DNA from: Streptomyces canus 299MFChir4.1
Lineage (GTDB): Bacteria; Actinomycetota; Actinomycetes; Streptomycetales; Streptomycetaceae
DNA: 64,000 nt
Direction: 5' to 3'
Assembly: GCF_000383615.1 (NCBI RefSeq)
Contig: NZ_KB911587.1
Location: 124,001 to 188,000, forward strand
This document shows positions 1 to 7,024 of this stretch, piece after piece (the first letter of the stretch is position 1; the number at the start of each line of letters is the position of its first letter). The position numbers were made by a program, and so were the translations under genes. The notes under the pieces were generated by a model. That model had not been told where the DNA came from, ran no database searches, and worked only from the letters and a program-made list of their open reading frames with translations.

Positions 1-74
1 CGTGCGGCTGCCGCGAGGGTGGCCGCGAGCCCGGCCGGGCCCGCGCCGATCACCGCCAGTCCCGGTTCACCCAT
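1..74 (-). CDS. FAD/NAD(P)-binding oxidoreductase, N-terminus only (cut by window edge)
   Basis: Only the first 24 codons lie in the window. They read MGEPGLAVIGAGPAGLAAT, an amino-terminal dinucleotide-binding fold with the GxGxxG signature (GAGPAG). The ATG overlaps the stop of the upstream (2Fe-2S) gene by 8 nt, so the two are translationally coupled. By position it should be the third subunit of a three-part dehydrogenase (OoxA/HcnB-like NAD(P)/FAD subunit), with the small ferredoxin-like subunit and the DAO-fold subunit upstream. The assignment of subunit type is inferred from the operon; the visible sequence only proves the FAD/NAD-binding start. Confidence 0.75.
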   Translation of the reverse strand, partial: MGEPGLAVIGAGPAGLAATLAAAA

Positions 75-366
75 GGTGGCCCGTCCCCTCCTGCGTGCGG
101 ATCGCGTCGCCCGGTCGGAGGGGGACCAGGCAAGCCCGTTGGTTCGGACGGTCGTTGACGGTCACCAGGCAGTCGAAGCAGACGCCGATGCCGCAGAAGA
201 TCCCGCGCGGGCGGCCCTCGCCCCGGGTGGTGCGCCAGGAGGTGACCCCCGCGGTCCACAGCGCGGCGGCGACGGTCTGGCCGGGCAGGGCATCGATCTC
301 CCGCCCGTCGAGGGTGACGGTGAAGGCGGGACCGGGTTCGGCGCGCGCCAGTTCCAGCGGATTCAC
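67..366 (-). CDS. (2Fe-2S)-binding protein, small subunit of opine/hydroxyproline-type dehydrogenase
   Basis: A 99-residue protein starting with GTG (VNPLELARAEPG). The GTG overlaps the TGA of the upstream flavoprotein gene as GTGA. It has a beta-grasp start (FTVTLDGREIDALPGQTVAAAL) typical of HcnA/OoxX-like small subunits and cysteines in GIFCGIGVCFDCLVTV and then ACLVPL, giving the C-x4-C-x2-C...C set that ligates one [2Fe-2S] cluster. Proteins of this family shuttle electrons between the DAO-type flavoprotein and the second FAD subunit in membrane-associated D-amino acid, opine or hydroxyproline dehydrogenases. The flanking genes encode exactly those partners. The substrate cannot be read from the sequence. 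Confidence 0.88.
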   Translation of the reverse strand: MNPLELARAEPGPAFTVTLDGREIDALPGQTVAAALWTAGVTSWRTTRGEGRPRGIFCGIGVCFDCLVTVNDRPNQRACLVPLRPGDAIRTQEGTGHHG

Positions 367-1580
367 GAGGCCTCCTCGGAGTCGGACGAGGAACCGGACG
401 ACGACTTGGACGAGGAGCTGGACGAGGAGGCGAGTGGGGAGACAGGGAAACGGTCGGGCCGGAACGGTGCCAGATCCAGCTCCGGCGCCTCCCCGGCCAG
501 CACCTGCGCGATCAACTGCCCTGTCCCGGTGGACAGTCCGATGCCCGCGCCTTCGTGTCCGCACGCGTGGAACAGGCCGGGCACGCGCGGATCGGGGCCG
601 ATCGCGGGCAGGTGGTCGGGCAGGTACGGCCGGAAGCCGAGGTACGTCCGCATCGCGCGCACGTGCTCCAGGAACGGGAACAGCCGGGTCGCGCCCGCCG
701 CCAGCGCTCGCAGTGCGGGCAGCGACAACGAGCGGTCGAATCCCACCCGTTCACGGGTCGCGCCGATCAGGACGGGCCCCGCCGCCGTCCCCTCGACGAC
801 CGGCGAGGTCTGCAGGGCCGCCGAGTCGCTGGCCACGTCGGCCACGTAGTCGGCGGCGTACACCTTGTGGCGGACCAGGCGGGGGAGGGGCTCGGTGACG
901 AGGACGAAACCGCGCCGGGGGAGCACGGGGAGGTGCACTCCCGCCAGCGCGGCCAGTTCACCGCCCCACGTCCCGGCGGCGTTGACGACATGTGGCGCGT
1001 GGATCTCTCCCCGGCCGGTCCGCACCCCGCGTACGGCACCGCCGGCACCGCGCAGCACCTCCGTCACGGCCGCCCCCGTGGCCAGGCGGGCACCCGAGGC
1101 GCGTACGAGACGGGCGGCGGCCAGCGTGGGCATGACCTGCGCGTCCTGGGGATACAGCACACCGCCGGCGAGCCCGGGCGCCACCTGGGGCTCCAGCTCC
1201 CGGAGCCGATCCGCGTCCACGGGTACCGCCTCGACGCCCGCGGCCCGCTGCCCGGTCGCGAACTTCTCCAGGGCTTCGAGGCCGTCGGGGGCGGCGGCGA
1301 CGACCACGCCGCCCTTGAGCTCGTACTCGATCGCGTCGCCGACCTCCTCCGCCAGGTCGGCCCACAACCGGCCGGACAGCAGAGCGAGTCCGAGCTCGGG
1401 ACCCGGCTCCTTGTCGGAGACCAGGAGATTGCCCTCACCGGCGGCGGTCGTGCCGCCGGCCATCGGGCCGCGGTCGACGACGATCACGTCGAGGCCCGCC
1501 CGGGCGGCGTACAGAGCGCAGGCCGCGCCCACCATCCCGGCACCGACGACCACGACATCGCAGGTCAGTCGCTTGCTCAC
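363..1580 (-). CDS. DAO-family FAD-dependent oxidoreductase (OoxB/HcnC-like)
   Basis: A 405-residue flavoprotein. Residues 8-40 carry the ADP-binding motif VVVVGAGMVGAACALYAAR and a terminal DRG. The C-terminal half has the glycine-rich DAO motifs HACGHEGAGIGLSTGTG. It is the first gene of a coupled operon with a [2Fe-2S] protein and a second FAD protein, so it is probably the substrate-oxidising subunit of a D-amino acid, D-hydroxyproline or opine dehydrogenase. Translation begins at a GTG (VSKRLTCD) with little Shine-Dalgarno signal upstream. The C-terminus is odd: after PVSPLAS comes a tail of Ser runs followed by SDSEEAS, about 25 residues beyond the usual end. The tail overlaps the GTG of the next gene. 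Confidence 0.88.
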   Translation of the reverse strand: MSKRLTCDVVVVGAGMVGAACALYAARAGLDVIVVDRGPMAGGTTAAGEGNLLVSDKEPGPELGLALLSGRLWADLAEEVGDAIEYELKGGVVVAAAPDGLEALEKFATGQRAAGVEAVPVDADRLRELEPQVAPGLAGGVLYPQDAQVMPTLAAARLVRASGARLATGAAVTEVLRGAGGAVRGVRTGRGEIHAPHVVNAAGTWGGELAALAGVHLPVLPRRGFVLVTEPLPRLVRHKVYAADYVADVASDSAALQTSPVVEGTAAGPVLIGATRERVGFDRSLSLPALRALAAGATRLFPFLEHVRAMRTYLGFRPYLPDHLPAIGPDPRVPGLFHACGHEGAGIGLSTGTGQLIAQVLAGEAPELDLAPFRPDRFPVSPLASSSSSSSKSSSGSSSDSEEAS

Positions 1581-1655
1581 GCCAGTACTATGTCACATGG
1601 CTCTCTGGGTGGGAACACCCCGACAGCCGCCCCCCGCCGCGCCCGCCGACCGCCG

Positions 1656-2468
1656 TCAGTCGATCTCGCTCGGGTCGCCGGACGGGGTCCGGCCCGCGTG
1701 GACGTCCTTCAGCCGTGCCGTGCCGAGCTTCACCGCCTGCTCGGTGCTGTCGCCGTCGACTCCGTCGAGGCCGCCGTTGGTGAGGGTGATCGCGTCCGTG
1801 CCGACCCGCACCGCCGCGACGTCCAGAGTGAGGGTGGCGGGCGCGCCGCCCGAGGTGCCCTGGACCGTGACCCGCAGCCGCTGCCGGGCGTCGCCCCCCT
1901 TGGGCAGGGAGCGCTCGATCACCTGGACCGTGCGCGGAGCGCCGGAGCTGTCCGTCGCCGTGAACTGGTCGCACTTGACCGGCAGGCTCTTCAGCCAGGC
2001 GAAGGACGTGTCGAGCCCCGCCCTGTCATAGGCGGCCACCTGGTACAGCAGTCGGGAGTCGCCCTGCTGGAAGCCCGTGAGCGCGGACGCGCCCGACGGC
2101 TTGCCCAGGAGATCGTCGCCGTAGAGCCGGTCGAGGAGTTTCTGGCAGTCGGCGGCGTTCGTCTTGGCGGTGAGGAAGTCGGCGACGTCCACCTTGCCGA
2201 CCAGCATGCTGTCGCGCCAGGTGGCCGCGTTCTTGACCTGGGTCCAGTCGTCCTCCAGGTCCGCCTCGGTCACCAGCGCGGCCCGCGCCCCGGCCGCGGT
2301 GAGCGGGGCCGGGGAGGCCTGTGCGAGAGGAGAGGAGGAGATCCGCGTGGTGTCCGCGCGGTCCCGCCCGCCGTCCTCGCCGTCCGAGCACCCGGCGGTC
2401 GTCAACAGGACTCCGGCGGCCAGTGCGGGGGCGAGGACACGGAGCGGGCGGAGTGGGCGGTGGGTCAT
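1656..2468 (-). CDS. Putative secreted lipoprotein, unknown function
   Basis: A 270-residue protein. The ATG at 2468 was chosen because AGGAG lies about 9 nt upstream and because the product then begins with an Arg-rich n-region, a hydrophobic core (VLAPALAAGVLLTTAGC) and a Cys lipobox near residue 29. The mature part has a short Asp/Gly/Ser linker, then an acidic folded domain (TEADLEDDWTQVKNAATW ... DCQKLLDRLYGDD) with two cysteines that could form a disulfide. This is the pattern of the many Streptomyces cell-surface lipoproteins with no assigned role. Neighbours are unrelated: the oxidoreductase operon lies downstream on the same strand with a 75 nt gap, and rsgA diverges upstream. Confidence 0.8.
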   Translation of the reverse strand: MTHRPLRPLRVLAPALAAGVLLTTAGCSDGEDGGRDRADTTRISSSPLAQASPAPLTAAGARAALVTEADLEDDWTQVKNAATWRDSMLVGKVDVADFLTAKTNAADCQKLLDRLYGDDLLGKPSGASALTGFQQGDSRLLYQVAAYDRAGLDTSFAWLKSLPVKCDQFTATDSSGAPRTVQVIERSLPKGGDARQRLRVTVQGTSGGAPATLTLDVAAVRVGTDAITLTNGGLDGVDGDSTEQAVKLGTARLKDVHAGRTPSGDPSEID

Positions 2469-2795
2469 CACGGGGTCTCCTGGAGATGGGGGTCGGCTTC
2501 CATGCCACAACCGCTCCTCCCGGACGACCAGCGCACCGGGCTGTTCGAGTGAGGTGGGCGCTCGCGTCGGGGTCCGGAAAACCGGTGGCGCCCCGCACGC
2601 CGGCGCCCCTATGGTGAGATCACTTCGCACGGCGGCTCACGGCTGCCGTGCCCCACGAGCAGGAATCAGGGAGGTGTCGACCGATGGCTGTCTTTGCGAC
2701 GAGCGCTGCCCGCATCCAGATCATCAAGTCCACCTCCGTGGCCGTCGGCTGACACCAACTCCCGGTGCCGGGGCCACCCTTGTGAAGGGTCTCCC
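2469..2795. other. Intergenic region between the lipoprotein gene and rsgA
   Basis: A 327 nt divergent promoter region. The only coding candidate seen is the 22-codon ORF at 2684-2752 (separate entry). No other open frame with Streptomyces-like codon use and no clear palindromic operator was noticed. Confidence 0.5.
2684..2752 (+). CDS. Possible 22-residue leader peptide upstream of rsgA
   Basis: A short open frame starting ATG and reading MAVFATSAARIQIIKSTSV then AVG and TGA. It is preceded by GGGAGGTG at 2669-2676, a strong Shine-Dalgarno with 7 nt spacing, and 19 of 22 codons end in G or C, which fits Streptomyces coding sequence. It ends 43 nt before the TTG start of rsgA. I do not recognise a family. 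It could be a translated leader that modulates rsgA, or a chance ORF. Confidence 0.4.
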   Translation: MAVFATSAARIQIIKSTSVAVG

Positions 2796-3896
2796 TTGAC
2801 TTCCAGCTCCACTTCTCAGGTTTTCTCCGCTCTCGCTCCCTACGGCTGGGACGAGGACTGGGCGGACGCGTTCGCCCCCTACGAGCCCGAGGGGCTCCTG
2901 CCCGGACGCGTGGTCCGGGTCGACCGCGGGCAGTGCGACATCGTCACCGCCGACGGGATGCTGCGGGCCGACACCGCCTTCGTCACCCCGAACGACCCGA
3001 TGCGGGTGCTGTGCACCGGCGACTGGGCCGTCGTCGAGCCCGCGGGCAATCCGCGGTACGTACGCACGTATCTGCCGCGCCGTACGGCCTTCGTGCGCTC
3101 CACCTCCTCCAAGCGGTCCGAGGGGCAGATCCTCGCGGCCAACGTCGACCACGCGATCGTCGCGGTGTCGCTGGCCGTCGAACTCGACCTCGGCCGCATC
3201 GAACGGTTCCTGGCCCTGGCCTGGGAGTCCGGCGCCCAGCCGGTGGTCGTGCTCACCAAGGCCGACCTCGTGCCGGACGCGGCGACCCTCGCGCATCTCG
3301 TGCAGGACGTGGAGACCACGGCGCCGGGGGTCCCGGTACTGACCGTCAGCGCGCTGGACGGGGAAGGGCTCGACGTCCTCGTCGCGGTCGTCTCCGGCGG
3401 TACGTCCGTGCTGCTCGGGCAGTCCGGTGCCGGGAAGTCCACCCTGGCGAACGCGCTCATCGGCGAGGACATGATGACCGTGCAGGCCACGCGGGACGCC
3501 GACGGGAAAGGGCGCCACACGACCACGACCCGCAACCTGCTCGCCCTGCCCGGCGGGGGTGTGCTGATCGACACGCCCGGCCTCCGGGGGGTCGGCCTGT
3601 GGGACGCCGAGACCGGTGTGGCGCAGGTCTTCTCCGAGATCGAGGAACTGGGCCGGAAGTGCCGCTTCCACGACTGCGCGCACGAGAGCGAGCCGGGGTG
3701 CGCGGTGCTGGCCGCGATCGACTCCGGTGAGCTGCCCGAGCGGCGGATGGAGAGCTACCGGAAGCTGATCCGGGAGAACCAGCGGATCGTGGCGAAGACG
3801 GATGCGAGGCTCCGTTCGGAGATCAGGAAGGAGTGGAAGAAGCGGGGCGCGCAGGGCAAGGCGGCGATGGAGGCGAAGCGGGGGCGCTGGGCGTAG
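2796..3896 (+). CDS. rsgA: Ribosome small subunit-dependent GTPase RsgA
   Basis: A 366-residue circularly permuted GTPase that acts as a late 30S assembly checkpoint. Order of elements: an N-terminal OB-type domain (LLPGRVVRVDRGQCDIV), then G4 TKAD, G5 SALDGEG, then the P-loop GQSGAGKST and G3 DTPG, which is the G4-G5-G1-G3 permutation diagnostic of the YjeQ/RsgA family. The C-terminal zinc motif is present as CRFHDCAHESEPGC followed by a basic helical tail (KKRGAQGKAAMEAKRGR). The start is taken as TTG at 2796, with AAGGG at 2785-2789; no in-frame ATG or GTG follows before the OB domain. A second, longer frame upstream is possible but has no ribosome binding site. This copy does not sit beside aroA, unlike the arrangement I know from Streptomyces, so it may be a paralogue. 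Confidence 0.93.
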   Translation: MTSSSTSQVFSALAPYGWDEDWADAFAPYEPEGLLPGRVVRVDRGQCDIVTADGMLRADTAFVTPNDPMRVLCTGDWAVVEPAGNPRYVRTYLPRRTAFVRSTSSKRSEGQILAANVDHAIVAVSLAVELDLGRIERFLALAWESGAQPVVVLTKADLVPDAATLAHLVQDVETTAPGVPVLTVSALDGEGLDVLVAVVSGGTSVLLGQSGAGKSTLANALIGEDMMTVQATRDADGKGRHTTTTRNLLALPGGGVLIDTPGLRGVGLWDAETGVAQVFSEIEELGRKCRFHDCAHESEPGCAVLAAIDSGELPERRMESYRKLIRENQRIVAKTDARLRSEIRKEWKKRGAQGKAAMEAKRGRWA

Positions 3897-3916
3897 TCGT
3901 CCGGCAGCCGGTGGGT

Positions 3917-3947
3917 GGGGGCCGGTCGCGCAGTTCCCCGCGCCCCT
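3917..3947 (+). repeat. Dispersed Streptomyces intergenic repeat element, copy 1
   Basis: A roughly 30 bp GC-rich element containing the core TCGCGCAGTTCCCCGCGCCC. A near-identical copy (one difference in 30) lies in the opposite orientation at 18731-18760. Both sit immediately downstream of coding regions. The motif is familiar from many Streptomyces intergenic regions; its role is not established here. Confidence 0.6.
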
Positions 3948-4071
3948 GAGTGGGTATCGCCAGACCCTGCTCAGGAGTGGAACCGCGGCGCGACCGGCCA
4001 CGACGGACCCGACCGTGGTGTCCGTTTTCCGCCAGCCGAACCCTCTCCGACGGCGGACACTGGAACACGTG

Positions 4072-5451
4072 ATGGACGAAGACACCAGGTACGAAGCCGT
4101 CCGCAGCCGGGACGCCCGGTTCGACGGGGAGTTCTTCTTCGCCGTCGAGACGACCGGGATCTACTGCCGCCCCAGCTGTCCGGCGGTGACCCCGAAGCGT
4201 CACAACGTCCGCTTCTACGCGACGGCCGCCGCCGCGCAGGGCTCCGGGTTCCGGGCCTGCCGGCGGTGCCGTCCGGACGCGGTGCCCGGCTCCGCGGACT
4301 GGAACGCCCGGGCGGACGTGGTGGGCCGGGCGATGCGCCTGATCGGCGACGGTGTCGTCGACCGGGAGGGCGTCGCCGGGCTCGCCGACCGCCTCGGTTA
4401 CAGCGCGCGCCAGGTCCAGCGCCAGCTCACCGCCGAGCTCGGCGCGGGACCCGTCGCCCTGGCCCGTGCCCAGCGGGCCCACACCGCGCGCGTCCTGCTC
4501 CAGACCACCGGCCTGCCGGTCACGGAGATCGCGTTCGCGTCGGGCTTCGCCAGCGTGCGGCAGTTCAACGACACGGTCCGGGAGATCTACGCCGCCACGC
4601 CCAGCGCCCTGCGGGCCGCGGCCCGGACCACCCGCCGCGCGGCCACTCCCACGGCGGGCATTCCGCTACGGCTCGCCCACCGCGGCCCCTACCGGTCCGG
4701 CGCCGTCTTCGACCTGCTGGAGAGCGAGGCAGTGCCCGGCGTCGAGGAGGTGAGCGGGGCACCCGGCCGGCGCACCTATCGCCGCACCCTCCGCCTCCCG
4801 TACGGCACCGGCATCGTCGCCGTCCAGGAACGCCCCGGCACGTCGAGGACCACCTCCGGCGCGCACCCCGGCGGCTGGCTCGACGCCCAGCTGCACCTCA
4901 CCGACCCCCGCGATCTGACCACCGCCGTCGGACGGCTGCGGCGGCTCCTAGACCTCGACGCCGACCCCTACGCCGTCGACGAGCGGCTCGGCGAGGACAC
5001 CCGGCTCGCCCCCCTGGTCGCCGCCCGTCCCGGACTCCGGTCGCCCGGCGCCGCCGACCCCGAGGAGTGCGCCGTACGGGCCCTGGTCGGCCGTACCGAA
5101 GCCGAACGGCTCGTCCGGCGCCACGGCAAGACCCTGGACGCGCCCTGCGGCAGCCTCACCCACCTCTTCCCCGAGTCCGCGGCCCTGTCCGAGGCGGCCG
5201 GCTCTCTCGGCGCGCTCGCCACCGCCCTCGCCGACGGAACCGTACGACTCGATCCCGGCGCCGACCGCGACGAGGCGCAGCACGCGCTGCTCGCCCTGCC
5301 CGGTCTGGACGCCCGTACCGTTGCCGTCATCCGCACCCGCGCCCTCGGCGACCCGGATGTCGCCCCACCGGGCCTCGACACCCCCGACACCTGGCGCCCC
5401 TGGCGCTCCTACGCCTGGCAACACCTGCGCACAGCAGGAGAGTTGGAGTAA
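4072..5451 (+). CDS. Ada methylphosphotriester domain - AraC HTH - AlkA fusion, glycosylase part degenerate
   Basis: A 459-residue fusion protein for the adaptive response to DNA alkylation. Residues 1-75 form the Ada zinc domain with the four ligands Cys32, Cys36, Cys63 and Cys66; one of these Cys takes methyl from phosphotriesters and turns on DNA binding. Residues 85-180 are an AraC-type helix-turn-helix pair. Residues 195-300 match the AlkA N-terminal domain, and residues 325-450 match the HhH-GPD domain with hairpin LLALPGLDARTVAVI and end motif WRPWRSYAWQHL. The glycosylase domain looks shortened at two places (around 340 and 431-440), where the usual QQ-V-S segment and the catalytic Asp loop are expected. 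The downstream ogt gene starts 2 nt after the stop. Mycobacteria have the same adaA-alkA/ogt pairing. Confidence 0.88.
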   Translation: MDEDTRYEAVRSRDARFDGEFFFAVETTGIYCRPSCPAVTPKRHNVRFYATAAAAQGSGFRACRRCRPDAVPGSADWNARADVVGRAMRLIGDGVVDREGVAGLADRLGYSARQVQRQLTAELGAGPVALARAQRAHTARVLLQTTGLPVTEIAFASGFASVRQFNDTVREIYAATPSALRAAARTTRRAATPTAGIPLRLAHRGPYRSGAVFDLLESEAVPGVEEVSGAPGRRTYRRTLRLPYGTGIVAVQERPGTSRTTSGAHPGGWLDAQLHLTDPRDLTTAVGRLRRLLDLDADPYAVDERLGEDTRLAPLVAARPGLRSPGAADPEECAVRALVGRTEAERLVRRHGKTLDAPCGSLTHLFPESAALSEAAGSLGALATALADGTVRLDPGADRDEAQHALLALPGLDARTVAVIRTRALGDPDVAPPGLDTPDTWRPWRSYAWQHLRTAGELE

Positions 5452-5453
5452 TC

Positions 5454-5936
5454 ATGGCCATCCGCTGGACCCGTCTCGACAGCCCGGTCGGCACTCTGCT
5501 GGTCACCGCCGACGAGACCGGCGCACTGACCTCGCTGTCCGTCCCCGGCCAGAAGAACGGCCGTACCGTCCAGGAGGGTTGGGTCCACGACCCCGCCCCC
5601 TTCCGGGACGCCGAGGAGCAGCTGGCCGCCTACTTCGCCGGTGAACTCAAGGATTTCCAGCTGGAGTTGCGTCCCACGGGCACCGAGTTCCGGACCCGTG
5701 TCTGGGACGCCCTCGACGACGTGCCGTACGGCGCGACCACGACGTACGGCGAGATCGCCGCCCGCGTCGGTGCCTCTCGCGTCGCCGTCCGGGCCGTGGG
5801 CGGCGCGATCGGCGCGAATCCCCTGCTGATCCTCCGCCCGTGCCACCGGGTGATCGGCGCGAACGGCCTGCTCACCGGGTACGCGGGCGGCCTGGAACGC
5901 AAGACGGCCCTGCTCACCCTCGAAGGCGCCCTGTGA
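5454..5936 (+). CDS. ogt: Methylated-DNA-[protein]-cysteine S-methyltransferase
   Basis: A 160-residue O6-methylguanine methyltransferase. It removes alkyl groups from O6 of guanine by irreversible transfer to its own cysteine. The active-site motif is intact as RPCHRVIGANG near residue 128, the HTH-like recognition segment is TTYGEIAARVG, and the N-terminal ribonuclease-like domain (MAIRWTRLDSPVGTLLV) is full length. It starts 2 nt after the ada-alkA stop, so the pair forms a coupled alkylation-repair operon, probably activated by the methylated Ada domain of its neighbour. Confidence 0.95.
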   Translation: MAIRWTRLDSPVGTLLVTADETGALTSLSVPGQKNGRTVQEGWVHDPAPFRDAEEQLAAYFAGELKDFQLELRPTGTEFRTRVWDALDDVPYGATTTYGEIAARVGASRVAVRAVGGAIGANPLLILRPCHRVIGANGLLTGYAGGLERKTALLTLEGAL

Positions 5937-5939
5937 GAC

Positions 5940-6311
5940 TCAGGACTCCTCCAGCCCCCAGCTGTGGATCCGTCGCGGATGGATGCGGATCAGCTCCTCG
6001 CTGAAGTGCGGGCCCAATTCGTGCGGGCCCGTGAGGAGTTCCGCCTCCCCGCGGATGTCGATGCCGCGCACCGTCCACGGGTTCAGGCTGACGATGTCGT
6101 CGACGACCAGGGCGACCTTCGGGTTCCTCTGGAGGTTGCGCCACTTCTTCGTACGGCCCATCGCGTGGCCGCCGATCAGGATGGTCCCGTCGTCCTGCGG
6201 GAAGAAGCCGACCGGGTTCGCCTGCGGCTGTCCCTGCGGGTCGACGGTGGCCAGCCGCCCCAGCCGCTGGGACCTCAGGTACGCGCGCTCGGCCTCGCTG
6301 AATTCGGTCAT
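5940..6311 (-). CDS. PPOX-class F420/FMN-dependent oxidoreductase-like protein
   Basis: A 123-residue split-barrel protein of the pyridoxamine 5'-phosphate oxidase-like superfamily. Family features are the start LRSQRLGRLATVDPQGQPQ, the central NPVGFF, the strand ILIGGHAMGRTKKWRNLQRNP with basic residues for cofactor phosphate binding, and the WTVRGIDIRGEAELL hairpin. These small actinobacterial proteins usually bind F420 or FMN and reduce unknown substrates. The ATG at 6311 was chosen because the fold starts directly after it; a longer start 18 codons upstream is possible. It converges with ogt with a 3 nt gap. Confidence 0.85.
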   Translation of the reverse strand: MTEFSEAERAYLRSQRLGRLATVDPQGQPQANPVGFFPQDDGTILIGGHAMGRTKKWRNLQRNPKVALVVDDIVSLNPWTVRGIDIRGEAELLTGPHELGPHFSEELIRIHPRRIHSWGLEES

Positions 6312-6361
6312 GGCAGCCACCCAAACACGCGCGCGCGGCCCGCACATCGGTATCCCGTACG

Positions 6362-6844
6362 TCATCCCCACAGCACCGCCCCCAGCCACGCGCCCGTGAT
6401 CAGCAGACAGGTGAAGAGTTCCGCCAGCACGCTGGAGCCGCCCGAGCGCATCGCCGTGCGCAGGGCGGCCTTCGCCTCCCTGTGGCGGCCGAGGCGAAGG
6501 CGCTCGCAGAGGTAGATGCCCCCCATGAACCCGGGGATCGCGCCGAGCACGGGGATCAGGAAGAAGCCGAGGAACGCGCCCACCCCGGCGTACACGGCCA
6601 TGCGCGGGGTGGCCCCGCTCGTCCGCAGCCGGCGCGGCGGCAGCGCCCAGCGCACCACCTGGGAGAGGAACAGGGCGACCGTGGCCCCCACGAGCACGCC
6701 CCACGCGACCGGCTGCGGATCCTTCAGCGCCCACCACAGGACCCCGGACCACACGAGCCACGACCCCGGTACGCCGGGCAACAGAACCCCGACCAGGCCG
6801 AACAGCATGACCAGGCCGACCAGCAGGAGGTCCCACACTCCCAT
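6362..6844 (-). CDS. DUF456 family membrane protein
   Basis: A 160-residue integral membrane protein. There are about four hydrophobic segments: residues 5-35 (LLLVGLVMLFGLVGVLLPGVPGS region), 45-65, 82-108 and 135-158. The Gly-rich repeats VGVLLPGVPGSWLVW and GVGAFLGFFLIPVLGAIPG are the hallmark of DUF456. The function of the family is unknown. It lies 50 nt upstream of the PPOX-like gene on the same strand and may be cotranscribed with it. Confidence 0.85.
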   Translation of the reverse strand: MGVWDLLLVGLVMLFGLVGVLLPGVPGSWLVWSGVLWWALKDPQPVAWGVLVGATVALFLSQVVRWALPPRRLRTSGATPRMAVYAGVGAFLGFFLIPVLGAIPGFMGGIYLCERLRLGRHREAKAALRTAMRSGGSSVLAELFTCLLITGAWLGAVLWG

Positions 6845-7024
6845 TCGTCCAGGGTGCAGGAGGACGGCAGGAAGCGCAGATCAGCGATGGTCGTGGACCC
6901 GGCCCGGCCTCTTGGGCAACACGCGTTCGACAGCTCACTCGACACGCCGTTCGACGGGCGCGGCGGCACCTGATTTTCGCGATGCCCCGTTTTCATACGG
7001 CCCGCACGGTGGACAATTAGGGGC

